Source: an uncultured Elusimicrobium sp. (GTDB taxonomy: Bacteria > Elusimicrobiota > Elusimicrobia > Elusimicrobiales > Elusimicrobiaceae). Taken from it: DNA of 38,407 nt. The translations under genes and the position numbers were made by a program. The stretch lies in assembly GCA_902794125.1 (NCBI GenBank), contig CADBFX010000005.1:1-38407 (forward strand). Reading direction: 5' to 3'. Below the pieces are notes generated by a model. It saw only the letters and a list, made by a program, of their open reading frames with translations. It did no database searches and had not been told where the DNA came from. This document shows, in pieces, positions 1 to 7,832 of the stretch (position 1 is the stretch's first letter; each line of letters opens with the position of its first letter).

Positions 1-1
1 T

Positions 2-193
2 AACACCTACCGCAACGAAGGGCTTCCGCCCGGACCTATTTGCAATCCGGGGTATGAATCAATTAAAGGCGTGCTCAACCCGGAGCCGAATTTTGAAGCT
101 TTGTATTTCGTGGCGGAAACCGGCGGGCGGCACGTATTCTCCAAAACCTTTGACGAACATCGCCGCAACATAAAAAGAATTAGAGGGAAGTAA
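2..193 (+). CDS. mltG: Endolytic murein transglycosylase MltG, C-terminal end
   Basis: Only the last 63 codons are in the window; the 5' part lies upstream. The reading frame gives NTYRNEGLPPGPICNPG near the start, then ALYFVAETGGRHVFSKT and a final EHRRNIKRI. This is the conserved C-terminal part of MltG (YceG-like family), the inner-membrane enzyme that cuts nascent glycan strands and ends their growth. The family's catalytic Glu lies further upstream and cannot be seen. The TAA stop lies inside the 3' end of the convergent metal-ATPase gene, a 14-bp tail-to-tail overlap with no terminator between them. Confidence 0.9.
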   Translation, partial: NTYRNEGLPPGPICNPGYESIKGVLNPEPNFEALYFVAETGGRHVFSKTFDEHRRNIKRIRGK

Positions 194-2102
194 TTTCCTT
201 TGGACGGGGTGTTTTATAATATAACACTCGCAATGAATTGACCACCGCCAGTAGCGATACACCTACATCTGCAAATACCGCCATCCACAACGTAGCCATT
301 CCAAAAACTCCCAAGGCAAGCACTATTATTTTTATTCCGAACGCTAAACAAATGTTTTGTTTTACAACACGCAAACAATGCTTGGCGACGCGGATTGCCG
401 TGACAATTTTCCCCGGATCGTCCGTCATGAGTACCACATCGGCTGCTTCAATAGCCGCCTCACTGCCTAGACCACCCATGGCTATTGATACATCTGCCCT
501 TGCAAGTACCGGGGCATCGTTAATGCCATCTCCCACAAAACCCGTAAAATACCCGTTGGGCTCGCTGGCAATAATTTCTTCCAGCCGAGTTACTTTTTCC
601 CCGGGCAATAAGCCGCCGTATCCTTGCGTAATACCTAGTTCATGTGCCGTTTTGATAACCGCCCCTTCCGTGTCTCCGCTCAAAAGAACAATTTGCCGCA
701 CTAGCCCATCTTGCAATTGTTGGATGGCTTGTAAGGCGGTTGGTTTCAATTGATCTCCCAATAAAATAACCCCTTTAAAAACTTGTTCATACGCAACATA
801 CACACATGTTCCCGCCGGAGGAGGAATGGGAACAGCAATTTGTAACCGCTCCAATAAGTGCCGGCTCCCCGCCACAATTGGCCCGGCGACTACCCCCTCT
901 CCCGGGAATTCTTGCTGTAAAGAAATATCCGGATTTAAGATAGCACCGTCTGCTGCGTGTACCACCGCTTTGGCAATCGGGTGATTTGAATATAACTCGG
1001 CTTGAGCCGCCCAATCTAACAGTTTGCGTCCGTCAACCCCCGGTTGTGGACGCACCTCCGTCACCTTAAAAACGCCTTCTGTAAGCGTTCCTGTTTTATC
1101 AAAAGCCAACGTAGCCAAGCGGGTTAATTTCTCTAAATAACTACTTCCCTTGATTAACACGCCTTGTTTGGCCAAATTCCCCAGTCCGCTAAAAAACCCT
1201 AACGGCACCGATAACACAAATGCGCACGGGCAAGAAAGCACCAAAAACACTAAGGCGCGATATCCCCATTCTCTCAAAGTAGCCGACGGCCAAATAATCG
1301 GCGGGATAAACGCCACTAATACTGCCGCTAAGACAATAATCGGAGTGTAAATGCGGGAAAAACGCGTAATAAAATTTTCGGTGACTGATTTTTTCTCCGC
1401 CGCGTGTTCGGTAAGTTCCACGATTTTGGCGATGGCAGAATCTTGGTAAATTTTTTGAACTTTAATGGAAAGGGGGCCATCCACTACCACCGTACCCGCC
1501 CACACTTCATCGTCCGGTTTTACGGTTACGGGTTGATGTTCCCCCGTCAATGCCGACAGATCCACTTGCGAAGTACCGCCAATTACTTTTCCATCTAATG
1601 CGATACGCTCCCCTGGTTTTACAATTAATACCTCTCCTATCCGCACAGTTTCAGGAGCTACGGTACTTATGTGTCCTTCTCGCTGCACCTGCACGGTTTG
1701 CGGCCGTAAAGACAAAACTCCTTCAATACTGCGGCGGGAATCATCTACCGCACGATCCTGTAACAATTCTCCCGTTTGATAAAAAAGCATCACACACACA
1801 GCTTCCGGGTAATCTCCGATAGCAAAAGCTCCCAGCGTGGCAATAGTCATTAAAAAATTTTCATCAAATAGTTGGCCTTTACGAAGGTTTTGAAAGGAAC
1901 GGACTAAAACATTTCCCCCACATAATAGATAAGCCGCCACATAAAGCCATATTCCCACATTGTAGGCCGCCGGCAACACCCAGGCCAGCACGCCAATAAA
2001 AGCCGCCAATAGCAATCGTTCCCAAGAGGGCTCTTGCCAAAAGCGGCTTGTGTGCGTCTTCTGACAAGACTGCTTGTTATGCTCACAGCACTTGCAACTC
2101 AT
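180..2102 (-). CDS. P1B-2 type Zn2+/Cd2+/Pb2+ efflux ATPase
   Basis: A 640-residue heavy-metal P-type ATPase that would pump Zn2+, Cd2+ or Pb2+ out of the cytoplasm. Visible motifs are the actuator TGEHQPV (about residue 186), the transmembrane metal site CPCAFVLSVP (291-300), the phosphorylation site DKTGTLT (Asp335), the HP pair (374-375) and GDGINDAP (524-531). Three features fit subgroup P1B-2: CPC-x4-S-x-P, N-x7-K in NICLAFGIK, and a final ADVGVSLL. There is no ferredoxin-like HMA domain; instead the N-terminus has a short cysteine cluster, CKCCEHNKQSC, that could bind metal. It resembles CadA/ZntA. It overlaps the upstream ArsR-family gene by 4 bp (ATGA), so the two are co-transcribed and probably co-regulated. 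Confidence 0.95.
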   Translation of the reverse strand: MSCKCCEHNKQSCQKTHTSRFWQEPSWERLLLAAFIGVLAWVLPAAYNVGIWLYVAAYLLCGGNVLVRSFQNLRKGQLFDENFLMTIATLGAFAIGDYPEAVCVMLFYQTGELLQDRAVDDSRRSIEGVLSLRPQTVQVQREGHISTVAPETVRIGEVLIVKPGERIALDGKVIGGTSQVDLSALTGEHQPVTVKPDDEVWAGTVVVDGPLSIKVQKIYQDSAIAKIVELTEHAAEKKSVTENFITRFSRIYTPIIVLAAVLVAFIPPIIWPSATLREWGYRALVFLVLSCPCAFVLSVPLGFFSGLGNLAKQGVLIKGSSYLEKLTRLATLAFDKTGTLTEGVFKVTEVRPQPGVDGRKLLDWAAQAELYSNHPIAKAVVHAADGAILNPDISLQQEFPGEGVVAGPIVAGSRHLLERLQIAVPIPPPAGTCVYVAYEQVFKGVILLGDQLKPTALQAIQQLQDGLVRQIVLLSGDTEGAVIKTAHELGITQGYGGLLPGEKVTRLEEIIASEPNGYFTGFVGDGINDAPVLARADVSIAMGGLGSEAAIEAADVVLMTDDPGKIVTAIRVAKHCLRVVKQNICLAFGIKIIVLALGVFGMATLWMAVFADVGVSLLAVVNSLRVLYYKTPRPKEITSL

Positions 2103-2425
2103 AATTCCTCCCGGATATGTTCCAATCCTTGATCAAAAATACGTTTTACATGTTCGTCGGCTAACGCATAAAAAATGGTCTGCCCGCTACGGCGGTTTTT
2201 TACCAAACGGTGTTGTTTAAGAAAACGTAATTGATGCGAAATTGCCGATTGGGAAATCCCTAACTCTTCCGCCAAATGCTTTACGCAACGCTCGGCCCCA
2301 AACAACGCACACAAGATACGCAGGCGCGTGCTATCTCCGAATACTTTAAATAAATCAGCCAAGTCGTATAACGTATTTTCCGATACAGAAAGCATTTGTT
2401 TATTGGTATGAACCGCTTGGGACAT
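2099..2425 (-). CDS. ArsR/SmtB-family zinc-type repressor
   Basis: A 108-residue winged-helix metal sensor with the helix-turn-helix around HLAEELGISQSAISHQLRFLK (residues 50-70, shown in two parts: helix 50-58 and recognition helix 60-70). The last helix carries Asp90, His92, His103 and Glu106 in the spacing D-x-H-x10-H-x2-E, which is the alpha-5 zinc site of SmtB/CzrA. The alpha-3 ELCVCD cadmium/lead site is reduced to a single Cys47 (ERCVKH), so zinc sensing is more likely than CadC-type Cd/Pb sensing. In the family, metal binding releases the repressor from DNA. The start has a GGAGG site, and a palindrome of the expected type lies just upstream at 2445-2466. Confidence 0.9.
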   Translation of the reverse strand: MSQAVHTNKQMLSVSENTLYDLADLFKVFGDSTRLRILCALFGAERCVKHLAEELGISQSAISHQLRFLKQHRLVKNRRSGQTIFYALADEHVKRIFDQGLEHIREEL

Positions 2426-2434
2426 AAATCCTCC

Positions 2435-2466
2435 ATTTTACAAATATATGCACATATGTTCATATA
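2435..2466 (-). promoter_or_regulatory. Promoter -10 and ArsR-type operator of the metal efflux operon
   Basis: On the minus strand a TAAAAT box (2435-2440) lies 9 nt from the repressor's ATG. Directly upstream, 2445-2466 is a 22-bp palindrome built of TATATG, CATATG and CATATA blocks with only one mismatched pair. Its spacing and ATG..CAT sequence resemble known SmtB/CzrA-type operators. It would cover the -35 region, which suits zinc-relieved autorepression. Confidence 0.7.
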
Positions 2467-2505
2467 TAAATATATATATTTTCTCTTTAAAAGTCAAATA
2501 AATTG

Positions 2506-2534
2506 TTACACCTAAACAAGTAAATTGCTATACT
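2506..2534 (+). promoter_or_regulatory. Extended -10 promoter of the pilin gene
   Basis: TGCTATACT (TGn plus TATACT at 2529-2534) forms an extended -10 element. The -35 candidate TTACAC, 17 bp upstream, is weak. A full Shine-Dalgarno sequence, AAAGGAGG (2547-2554), then sits 9 nt before the ATG. Confidence 0.5.
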
Positions 2535-2563
2535 ATAGGTAGATTTAAAGGAGGATATACCAT

Positions 2564-3025
2564 ATGCAAAAAGGTTTTACCTTGGTTGAATTACTGGTAG
2601 TGGTGCTAATCATTGGTATTTTAGCTGCCATTGCCTTGCCGCAATATGAAGCCGCGGTTGAAAAATCCCGCATGGCAGAAGCGTTAGTAAATATGAAAGC
2701 TATTGTGGACGCTACCCAACGCTATATTCAAATGGATCCGACCAAAACCAAAATTACCAGCAGAAACGATATTGCTGATTTGGACTTGAAAGGCGGGACT
2801 TGGAGTGGGAAAAAATATACAACCGATTTATTTGTATATGAAATTGGCGGAGACAACGGCAAAGTCGTAGCCTACCGGACCGATGACGGCTCCACCGGAA
2901 GCGCGTTGTATATCTTAGGATTAGATCTTGACAATACAAAAACCTGTGATCCGAGAGGGGACGCAGATATGTTGCCTATTTGCTCTTTCTACTTAGGTCG
3001 CAGAGTTACGTTAAGTTCGTTATAA
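2564..3025 (+). CDS. Type IV pilin / pseudopilin-like protein
   Basis: A 153-residue protein with a textbook class III prepilin leader: MQKG then FTLVELLVVVLIIG, with cleavage expected after Gly4 and Glu at mature position 5. The hydrophobic helix leads into ALPQYEAAVEKSRMAEAL, a form abundant in Elusimicrobiota. The C-terminal part has two cysteines (Cys128 and Cys140) that could form a disulfide loop of the pilin type. Prepilin peptidase, assembly ATPase and platform genes are absent, so this is an orphan pilin that must use machinery encoded elsewhere. It is monocistronic, with its own promoter, a strong ribosome site and a terminator. Whether it is a structural pilin or a minor pseudopilin cannot be told from sequence. 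Confidence 0.9.
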   Translation: MQKGFTLVELLVVVLIIGILAAIALPQYEAAVEKSRMAEALVNMKAIVDATQRYIQMDPTKTKITSRNDIADLDLKGGTWSGKKYTTDLFVYEIGGDNGKVVAYRTDDGSTGSALYILGLDLDNTKTCDPRGDADMLPICSFYLGRRVTLSSL

Positions 3026-3043
3026 TTTTAGTTGAAAAACACA

Positions 3044-3076
3044 AAAAAATTCCCCGGGTTTACCGGGGGATTTTTT
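3044..3076. terminator. Bidirectional intrinsic terminator between pilin and murG
   Basis: A-run, stem TTCCCCGG/CCGGGGGA around the loop GTTTA, then T-run. It has a U-tract in both directions, ending the pilin message on plus and the long murG operon on minus, where it overlaps the last bases of murG. Confidence 0.9.
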
Positions 3077-4145
3077 ATAACTTACTAAGAAGTTCGGCAA
3101 TATATTGCGCTGCTGATAAAGGATCAGGGAGTGTTAATTTTTTATACGCTTGACGCATAGCAGTTAGTTTCTCTGAAGAGAAATTTTGTAAAGTTTGTAT
3201 CACTTGATCCTGCAAATGGTCCGTTTCCCGAATAACTACCGCCGCACCCACTCCTTCCAAAATTTTGGCATTATAGTACTGATGATCCGCCGCCGCATGA
3301 GGGAAGGGAACCAGTAAAGCCGGTAATTGACAATAAATGAGTTCCGCCAAGGTGCTGGCGCCACTGCGGCATACGGCCGCATCCACTACTTGCATTAAAG
3401 CATAAATTTCGTGTGAATAAGCCAAAGCCGCCACATTGGTTAGTCCATTATAGGCCGCACGCAACTCGCCATACCAGCGTTCGCCCGTAATATGGATAAA
3501 TTGCCAATCTGGCAGTTTTTTGGCAGCCTGTACGACCGCATTATTGAGCCCACGTGCGCCCTGGCTTCCCCCCACTACAAGCAAGGTTTTCTTATCAGCT
3601 GCTAAACCTAACCCTTGCAAAATAGAAGCCCGGTCCACCGGTGCGGCAAATTCCGGCCGGATTGGCGTACTCGTTATGACGGAATTCTTAATTTTTTTAT
3701 CAACAGGGAGTCCCAACATAAATAAATCTGCAAATTTTCCGCAGATTTTATTGGCTAGTCCCAACCGGGCATTGGAATCATGCACCGCCGTTTTCACTCC
3801 GCAGAAATGAGCTACAAAAATAAGCGGAAACGAAATATATCCCCCCGTCCCGACAGCGACATCCGGTCTAAATTCGCGCACCAAACGGCGGGTTTGCCGC
3901 AACGCCTTAAAAAATTTACCTATAAATTTAAGATGGCGTAAGGGATTAATAGAACGCGGCAACCCCATAAAATCAATTTCTTTATAATGCAGTTTATTAT
4001 CTTCTAAAATTTGTGCGGCCGGGTCATTTTTGCGCACAATAAATAAAACGGGAAACCCTTGTTTACGCAGTTGTTTGCCTAATGCAAAACCCGGATAAAA
4101 ATGTCCTCCCGTCCCGCCGGAAGCAATCATAAAACGTCTATTCAT
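3075..4145 (-). CDS. murG: UDP-GlcNAc:undecaprenyl-PP-MurNAc-pentapeptide GlcNAc transferase MurG
   Basis: Makes lipid II from lipid I on the cytoplasmic face of the inner membrane. The 356-residue product starts MNRRFMIASGGTGGH, giving the N-terminal glycine loop. GGSQGARGLN and the HAAADHQYYNAK segment of the UDP-GlcNAc site follow in family order. I place the start at the ATG ending at 4145 because it begins right at the conserved domain, lies just past the ftsW stop and has an AGGAA site. An upstream ATG at 4184 would run into ftsW and add 13 unconserved residues. It is the last gene of the division and cell wall operon. Confidence 0.95.
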   Translation of the reverse strand: MNRRFMIASGGTGGHFYPGFALGKQLRKQGFPVLFIVRKNDPAAQILEDNKLHYKEIDFMGLPRSINPLRHLKFIGKFFKALRQTRRLVREFRPDVAVGTGGYISFPLIFVAHFCGVKTAVHDSNARLGLANKICGKFADLFMLGLPVDKKIKNSVITSTPIRPEFAAPVDRASILQGLGLAADKKTLLVVGGSQGARGLNNAVVQAAKKLPDWQFIHITGERWYGELRAAYNGLTNVAALAYSHEIYALMQVVDAAVCRSGASTLAELIYCQLPALLVPFPHAAADHQYYNAKILEGVGAAVVIRETDHLQDQVIQTLQNFSSEKLTAMRQAYKKLTLPDPLSAAQYIAELLSKL

Positions 4146-4146
4146 G

Positions 4147-5376
4147 TTATCTATTCCTGTTTTTATAATTTGTAATATCTTCACGCAAATTATTTTGCGT
4201 ATGATCTACTGCGGCCATATTTAGAATAATGCCTACCATCACCAACGTCATAATAACAGACGAGCCGCCATATGAAAAAAACGGTAGGGCAATCCCTTTT
4301 GTCGGCAATAGTCCAATTGCCATAGCCATATTAAAAAAGGCCTGCATACAAATCGTAATCGTTAAGCCAAATATCACGAGTCCATGGAAATTTGTTTTGG
4401 CCACGCGGGCTAAACTAATACCCCGTATCAACAAATAGCAAAACCCCGCCAATACGAGCACAATGCGAAATAGACCAAATTCTTCGCACATAATGGAAAA
4501 AATAAAATCTGTGTGGGCCGCGGGTAAATATTCCAATTTTAATTCGCTATTTCCAAGCCCTTTACCAAACCAACCGCCCGAACCGACGGCCAGAAAGGAT
4601 TGCACTAACTGATATCCGGTGCTCCCTTCGGAAGCGAAGGGATTTAAGAAGGAAAAAATACGTTCTCGGCGGTAAGCCACAAAAAATAGTTGATGAATAA
4701 TAAGCGGCGAAATAATTAGCCCCGGCAGAGCCAAATGCCAAATCCGCGCGCCGGCCACCAACAGCATAAATACGACTACCGCGCCCATCAACGTAGGGGT
4801 CCCCAAATCTTTTTCCGCTAAAATTAACCCCAGCGTAATTCCGGCCACACCCAAGGGACGAATTAATAACCGCCAATTTTTAGCTAGTTTTCCGGAAATA
4901 CTATTTAAATAATCTGCCAAATAGATAACCAGCGTTACTTTGGCAATTTCGGAAGGTTGCAATTTAAAAAAACCAAAATCAATCCAACGGTGTACATGCG
5001 CCTGTGTGCGCGTAAAAAGTACTACAATCAATAGCGCCCACGTAACATACATCAAATTCATGGGCCGAAAGATTTTCAACCGTTGTAATCGGTCATAGGT
5101 CTGAGAGAGAAAAATTCCCGCCACCAACCCCATTATGTCAAAGATAAGTTGACGCTTAAAAAAGGCCGCCGAATCAAACGCGCTTGAAGAATAGGTAAAC
5201 ACAAGCCCCGTCAGCACAAACGCAAAACAAACAAACGAAATGCGTTTATCCAGTTTTAACGGTCGCCACCCCGTCGTTGGCCGTGCAGCCGGCTCCCGCC
5301 GCAAGGTAGTTAGAGGCGGTTTACGGCTAAAACGGCTACTTCGCCGGGGAGCGGCTTTTGTAAACAGTCGTACCAT
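4147..5376 (-). CDS. ftsW: Lipid II polymerase FtsW (SEDS family)
   Basis: A 409-residue multi-pass membrane protein of the SEDS family. After a basic cytoplasmic N-terminus of about 45 residues come about ten hydrophobic segments. Conserved features include the EKDLGT loop (the family's essential Asp region), the large loop with PAAHTDFIFS, and the C-terminal FFSYGGSS motif. FtsW polymerises septal glycan with a class B PBP; ftsI lies in the same operon. RodA is the alternative, but position next to murG and mraY favours FtsW. There is no clear Shine-Dalgarno sequence; the start is 2 nt past the mraY stop, so translation is probably coupled. Confidence 0.92.
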   Translation of the reverse strand: MVRLFTKAAPRRSSRFSRKPPLTTLRREPAARPTTGWRPLKLDKRISFVCFAFVLTGLVFTYSSSAFDSAAFFKRQLIFDIMGLVAGIFLSQTYDRLQRLKIFRPMNLMYVTWALLIVVLFTRTQAHVHRWIDFGFFKLQPSEIAKVTLVIYLADYLNSISGKLAKNWRLLIRPLGVAGITLGLILAEKDLGTPTLMGAVVVFMLLVAGARIWHLALPGLIISPLIIHQLFFVAYRRERIFSFLNPFASEGSTGYQLVQSFLAVGSGGWFGKGLGNSELKLEYLPAAHTDFIFSIMCEEFGLFRIVLVLAGFCYLLIRGISLARVAKTNFHGLVIFGLTITICMQAFFNMAMAIGLLPTKGIALPFFSYGGSSVIMTLVMVGIILNMAAVDHTQNNLREDITNYKNRNR

Positions 5377-5378
5377 AA

Positions 5379-6464
5379 TTATCTAATTTTAAGTGACGCT
5401 AACGATAAGAGCATCAACATCACACCTATAATCCAAAAACGAACAATCACTTTCGGCTCAGCTATCCCCATTAGTTCAAAGTGATGATGAATCGGAGCCA
5501 TTTTAAATAAACGTTTTCCGTGGGTCAATTTAAAATATCCCATTTGTAACATGACCGACACCGTTTCCAGCACAAAAATCCCGCCGGCAATCGGCAGTAA
5601 TAATTCTTGTTTTACGCACAAGGCAGCTGTACCGATAACTCCACCCAAGAAAAGTGAGCTGGTATCACCCATAAACACTTGGGCCGGATAGGAATTGAAC
5701 CACAGGAAACCCAAACACGCCCCAATAAGTGCTCCCATAAAGACGGTAATTTCCCCCGCCCCGGGAACGTAAATAATTTTTAAGTAATCTGCGAAATTAA
5801 TGTTACCGGCCAAATAAGCAAAAATACCATATGTTGTGGCCGTAAACACCATACACCCGCTGGCAAGCCCGTCTAAACCGTCTGTTAAGTTAGTGGCGTT
5901 GGAAGCCCCTACGATTACAAGCATGGCAAATGCCAAATAAAAAACAGACAAATCAATAAACATTTTGCTCATATACGGAATAATCAGCGAGGTGGCATAT
6001 TCCCCGTTGGGCGGATTCATCGCCAAATATCCTACAACCACAATCGCCGTAAATAATTGGATAGCCAATTTAATGGAAGATTTCATCCCTTCCGGGTTCT
6101 TTTTAATCAGTTTAGTGTAATCATCCATCACGCCGGCAATTCCGAGGGTAATAGTTGTAAATATGAGCAACCAAATATAGTTGCTGTCCAACCGGGCCCA
6201 TAGCAAGACGCTTGTAATTAAACTGATAAAAATCAGCAGTCCCCCCATCGTCGGCGTGCCACTTTTGGATAAATGGGAAGCCGGGCCATATTCCCGTTCA
6301 ATTTGCTGTATCTTGTAAGAACGCAACTTGGCTACCACACGCGGGCCGATTAGAAGCGTCAAAATAAACGCCGTAAAAATAGCCGCACCCGTGCGGAAAG
6401 TAATATAACTGAAAATATTTAAAAATGACAGGTCATCTTTAAACAGGGACAAGTAGTAGAACAT
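5379..6464 (-). CDS. mraY: Phospho-MurNAc-pentapeptide translocase MraY
   Basis: Transfers phospho-MurNAc-pentapeptide from UDP to undecaprenyl phosphate to form lipid I. The 361-residue membrane protein shows the family's catalytic Asp motifs: DDYTKLIKKN near residue 115, NLTDGLDGLA near 193, and the late MAPIHHHFE histidine motif near 322. An AAAGGAG site lies inside the 3' end of murF. murD, which usually follows mraY, is missing here; ftsW comes next directly. Confidence 0.96.
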   Translation of the reverse strand: MFYYLSLFKDDLSFLNIFSYITFRTGAAIFTAFILTLLIGPRVVAKLRSYKIQQIEREYGPASHLSKSGTPTMGGLLIFISLITSVLLWARLDSNYIWLLIFTTITLGIAGVMDDYTKLIKKNPEGMKSSIKLAIQLFTAIVVVGYLAMNPPNGEYATSLIIPYMSKMFIDLSVFYLAFAMLVIVGASNATNLTDGLDGLASGCMVFTATTYGIFAYLAGNINFADYLKIIYVPGAGEITVFMGALIGACLGFLWFNSYPAQVFMGDTSSLFLGGVIGTAALCVKQELLLPIAGGIFVLETVSVMLQMGYFKLTHGKRLFKMAPIHHHFELMGIAEPKVIVRFWIIGVMLMLLSLASLKIR

Positions 6465-6467
6465 GGA

Positions 6468-7814
6468 TTAAATCTCCTTTAAAATATTTTCAAAATTCAT
6501 CGAGCGGGAAGCCTTAATTAAACAAGTTCCCCCTTTTTTTAGTGCCGTTTTCAAAGCCGGTAACCATTCAGCCGGAGTAGCCGCATAATGTACGGTAATA
6601 CCGGGTGCCGTGCGAAGAATTTCGTAGGTGTATTTCATTTCCGGCCCGGCTAAGAAGGCAAATTCCACCCGGTTATCTTGAATTTGACGCGCTACCAAAC
6701 GGTGATAATTTTTAGAAGTATTTCCCAACTCTTTCATATCGCCCAATACTGCTACGCGCGGCGTATTTTTTTCGCGGCCTAAAATTTCCAATGCATTTTG
6801 CATGCTGGCCGGGTTAGCGTTGTAGCAGTCTAAAATAAAGTGAACACCGTTCTTTTCCAATCGCTCCATACGCATTGGCATCGGCGTAAAAGATTGAAGT
6901 CCTTGTTTGATATTATCCATATAAATGCCCAAGGCAATCGCCGCTGTGGCGGCTGCAGCGGCATTTAATTTATCGTGCCGCTCTAGCTGAATATCAAACA
7001 TATATGCTTGACCTTTGTAGGTAAAAGTTAATTTTTCGGTTTCCAGAATTTGCACATCCGCCCCCGGTTTAAAACCAAAGGACAAACTTTTTCCCTTAAA
7101 ATCGGTTTTTAAGCGGGCAAGATATTCGTCGTCGGCATTATACACTAGCGTGCCGCCGAAGTTTAAATGTTGTGCAATTTCCGTTTTGGTTTTATAGACG
7201 GTTTCCAAATCGTGGAAAAATTCTAAGTGAGAAGGCCCCACGTTAGTGATTACCGCCACATCCGGCACCGCTAAAGCTGCTGTTTCGGCAATATCTCCGG
7301 GGTGAGAAGCGCCCAATTCAAACACACCGTATTGGTGTTTGGGTTGAATTTCCAACAAAGAAAACGGAACCCCAAATTGGTTATTTAAATTGCCCACGTT
7401 GGCCACGGTTTCCCCGGCGGTAGAGCAAATGGCTCGTAACATTTGTTTGGTGGTACTTTTTCCGTTAGAGCCCGTAATTGCCGCCACTTTCAAGGTACTG
7501 TTAATCCGGTGATACTTGGCCAACGCCTGTAAGGCGCGAAGCGGATCCTCTACTAAAATAAACGCGGTATCGGTACCCTTGGGCACTTTAAATCCTTGTT
7601 CCTCGGCAACCACAACAGCCGCTCCTTTTTCTATTACTTGGGGAATAAAAGCACGCGCATCGTGTTTGCAACCTTTTAAAGCAATAAACCCGTCTCCCTT
7701 AGAAACTACCCGGCTGTCGGTTACGAAAGATGTAATCTTCGTTTCGGGAGCCGCGGCTACTAGCCGCCCTTTCATAATTTCTGCAATTTTTTTCAAAGAC
7801 AAATTTAGTTTCAT
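6468..7814 (-). CDS. murF: UDP-MurNAc-tripeptide:D-Ala-D-Ala ligase MurF
   Basis: Adds D-Ala-D-Ala to UDP-MurNAc-tripeptide in the cytoplasm. The 448-residue Mur ligase has the ATP loop ITGSNGKSTTK near residue 114, the FELGASHPGDI segment typical of MurF, and LDCYNANPASMQNAL near 328. The C-terminal domain has AVLGDMKELG. Its start has a GAAGGAG site and follows ftsI by 18 nt. MurE, usually immediately upstream, is not in the cluster; the substrate-forming ligases must be encoded elsewhere. Confidence 0.95.
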   Translation of the reverse strand: MKLNLSLKKIAEIMKGRLVAAAPETKITSFVTDSRVVSKGDGFIALKGCKHDARAFIPQVIEKGAAVVVAEEQGFKVPKGTDTAFILVEDPLRALQALAKYHRINSTLKVAAITGSNGKSTTKQMLRAICSTAGETVANVGNLNNQFGVPFSLLEIQPKHQYGVFELGASHPGDIAETAALAVPDVAVITNVGPSHLEFFHDLETVYKTKTEIAQHLNFGGTLVYNADDEYLARLKTDFKGKSLSFGFKPGADVQILETEKLTFTYKGQAYMFDIQLERHDKLNAAAAATAAIALGIYMDNIKQGLQSFTPMPMRMERLEKNGVHFILDCYNANPASMQNALEILGREKNTPRVAVLGDMKELGNTSKNYHRLVARQIQDNRVEFAFLAGPEMKYTYEILRTAPGITVHYAATPAEWLPALKTALKKGGTCLIKASRSMNFENILKEI

Positions 7815-7832
7815 ACTATTCTCCTTCGTTGT

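Noticed and set aside
4146..4184. Earlier murG start giving 13 extra residues
   Set aside because: It lies wholly inside ftsW, adds no conserved sequence, and the later ATG has a ribosome site.
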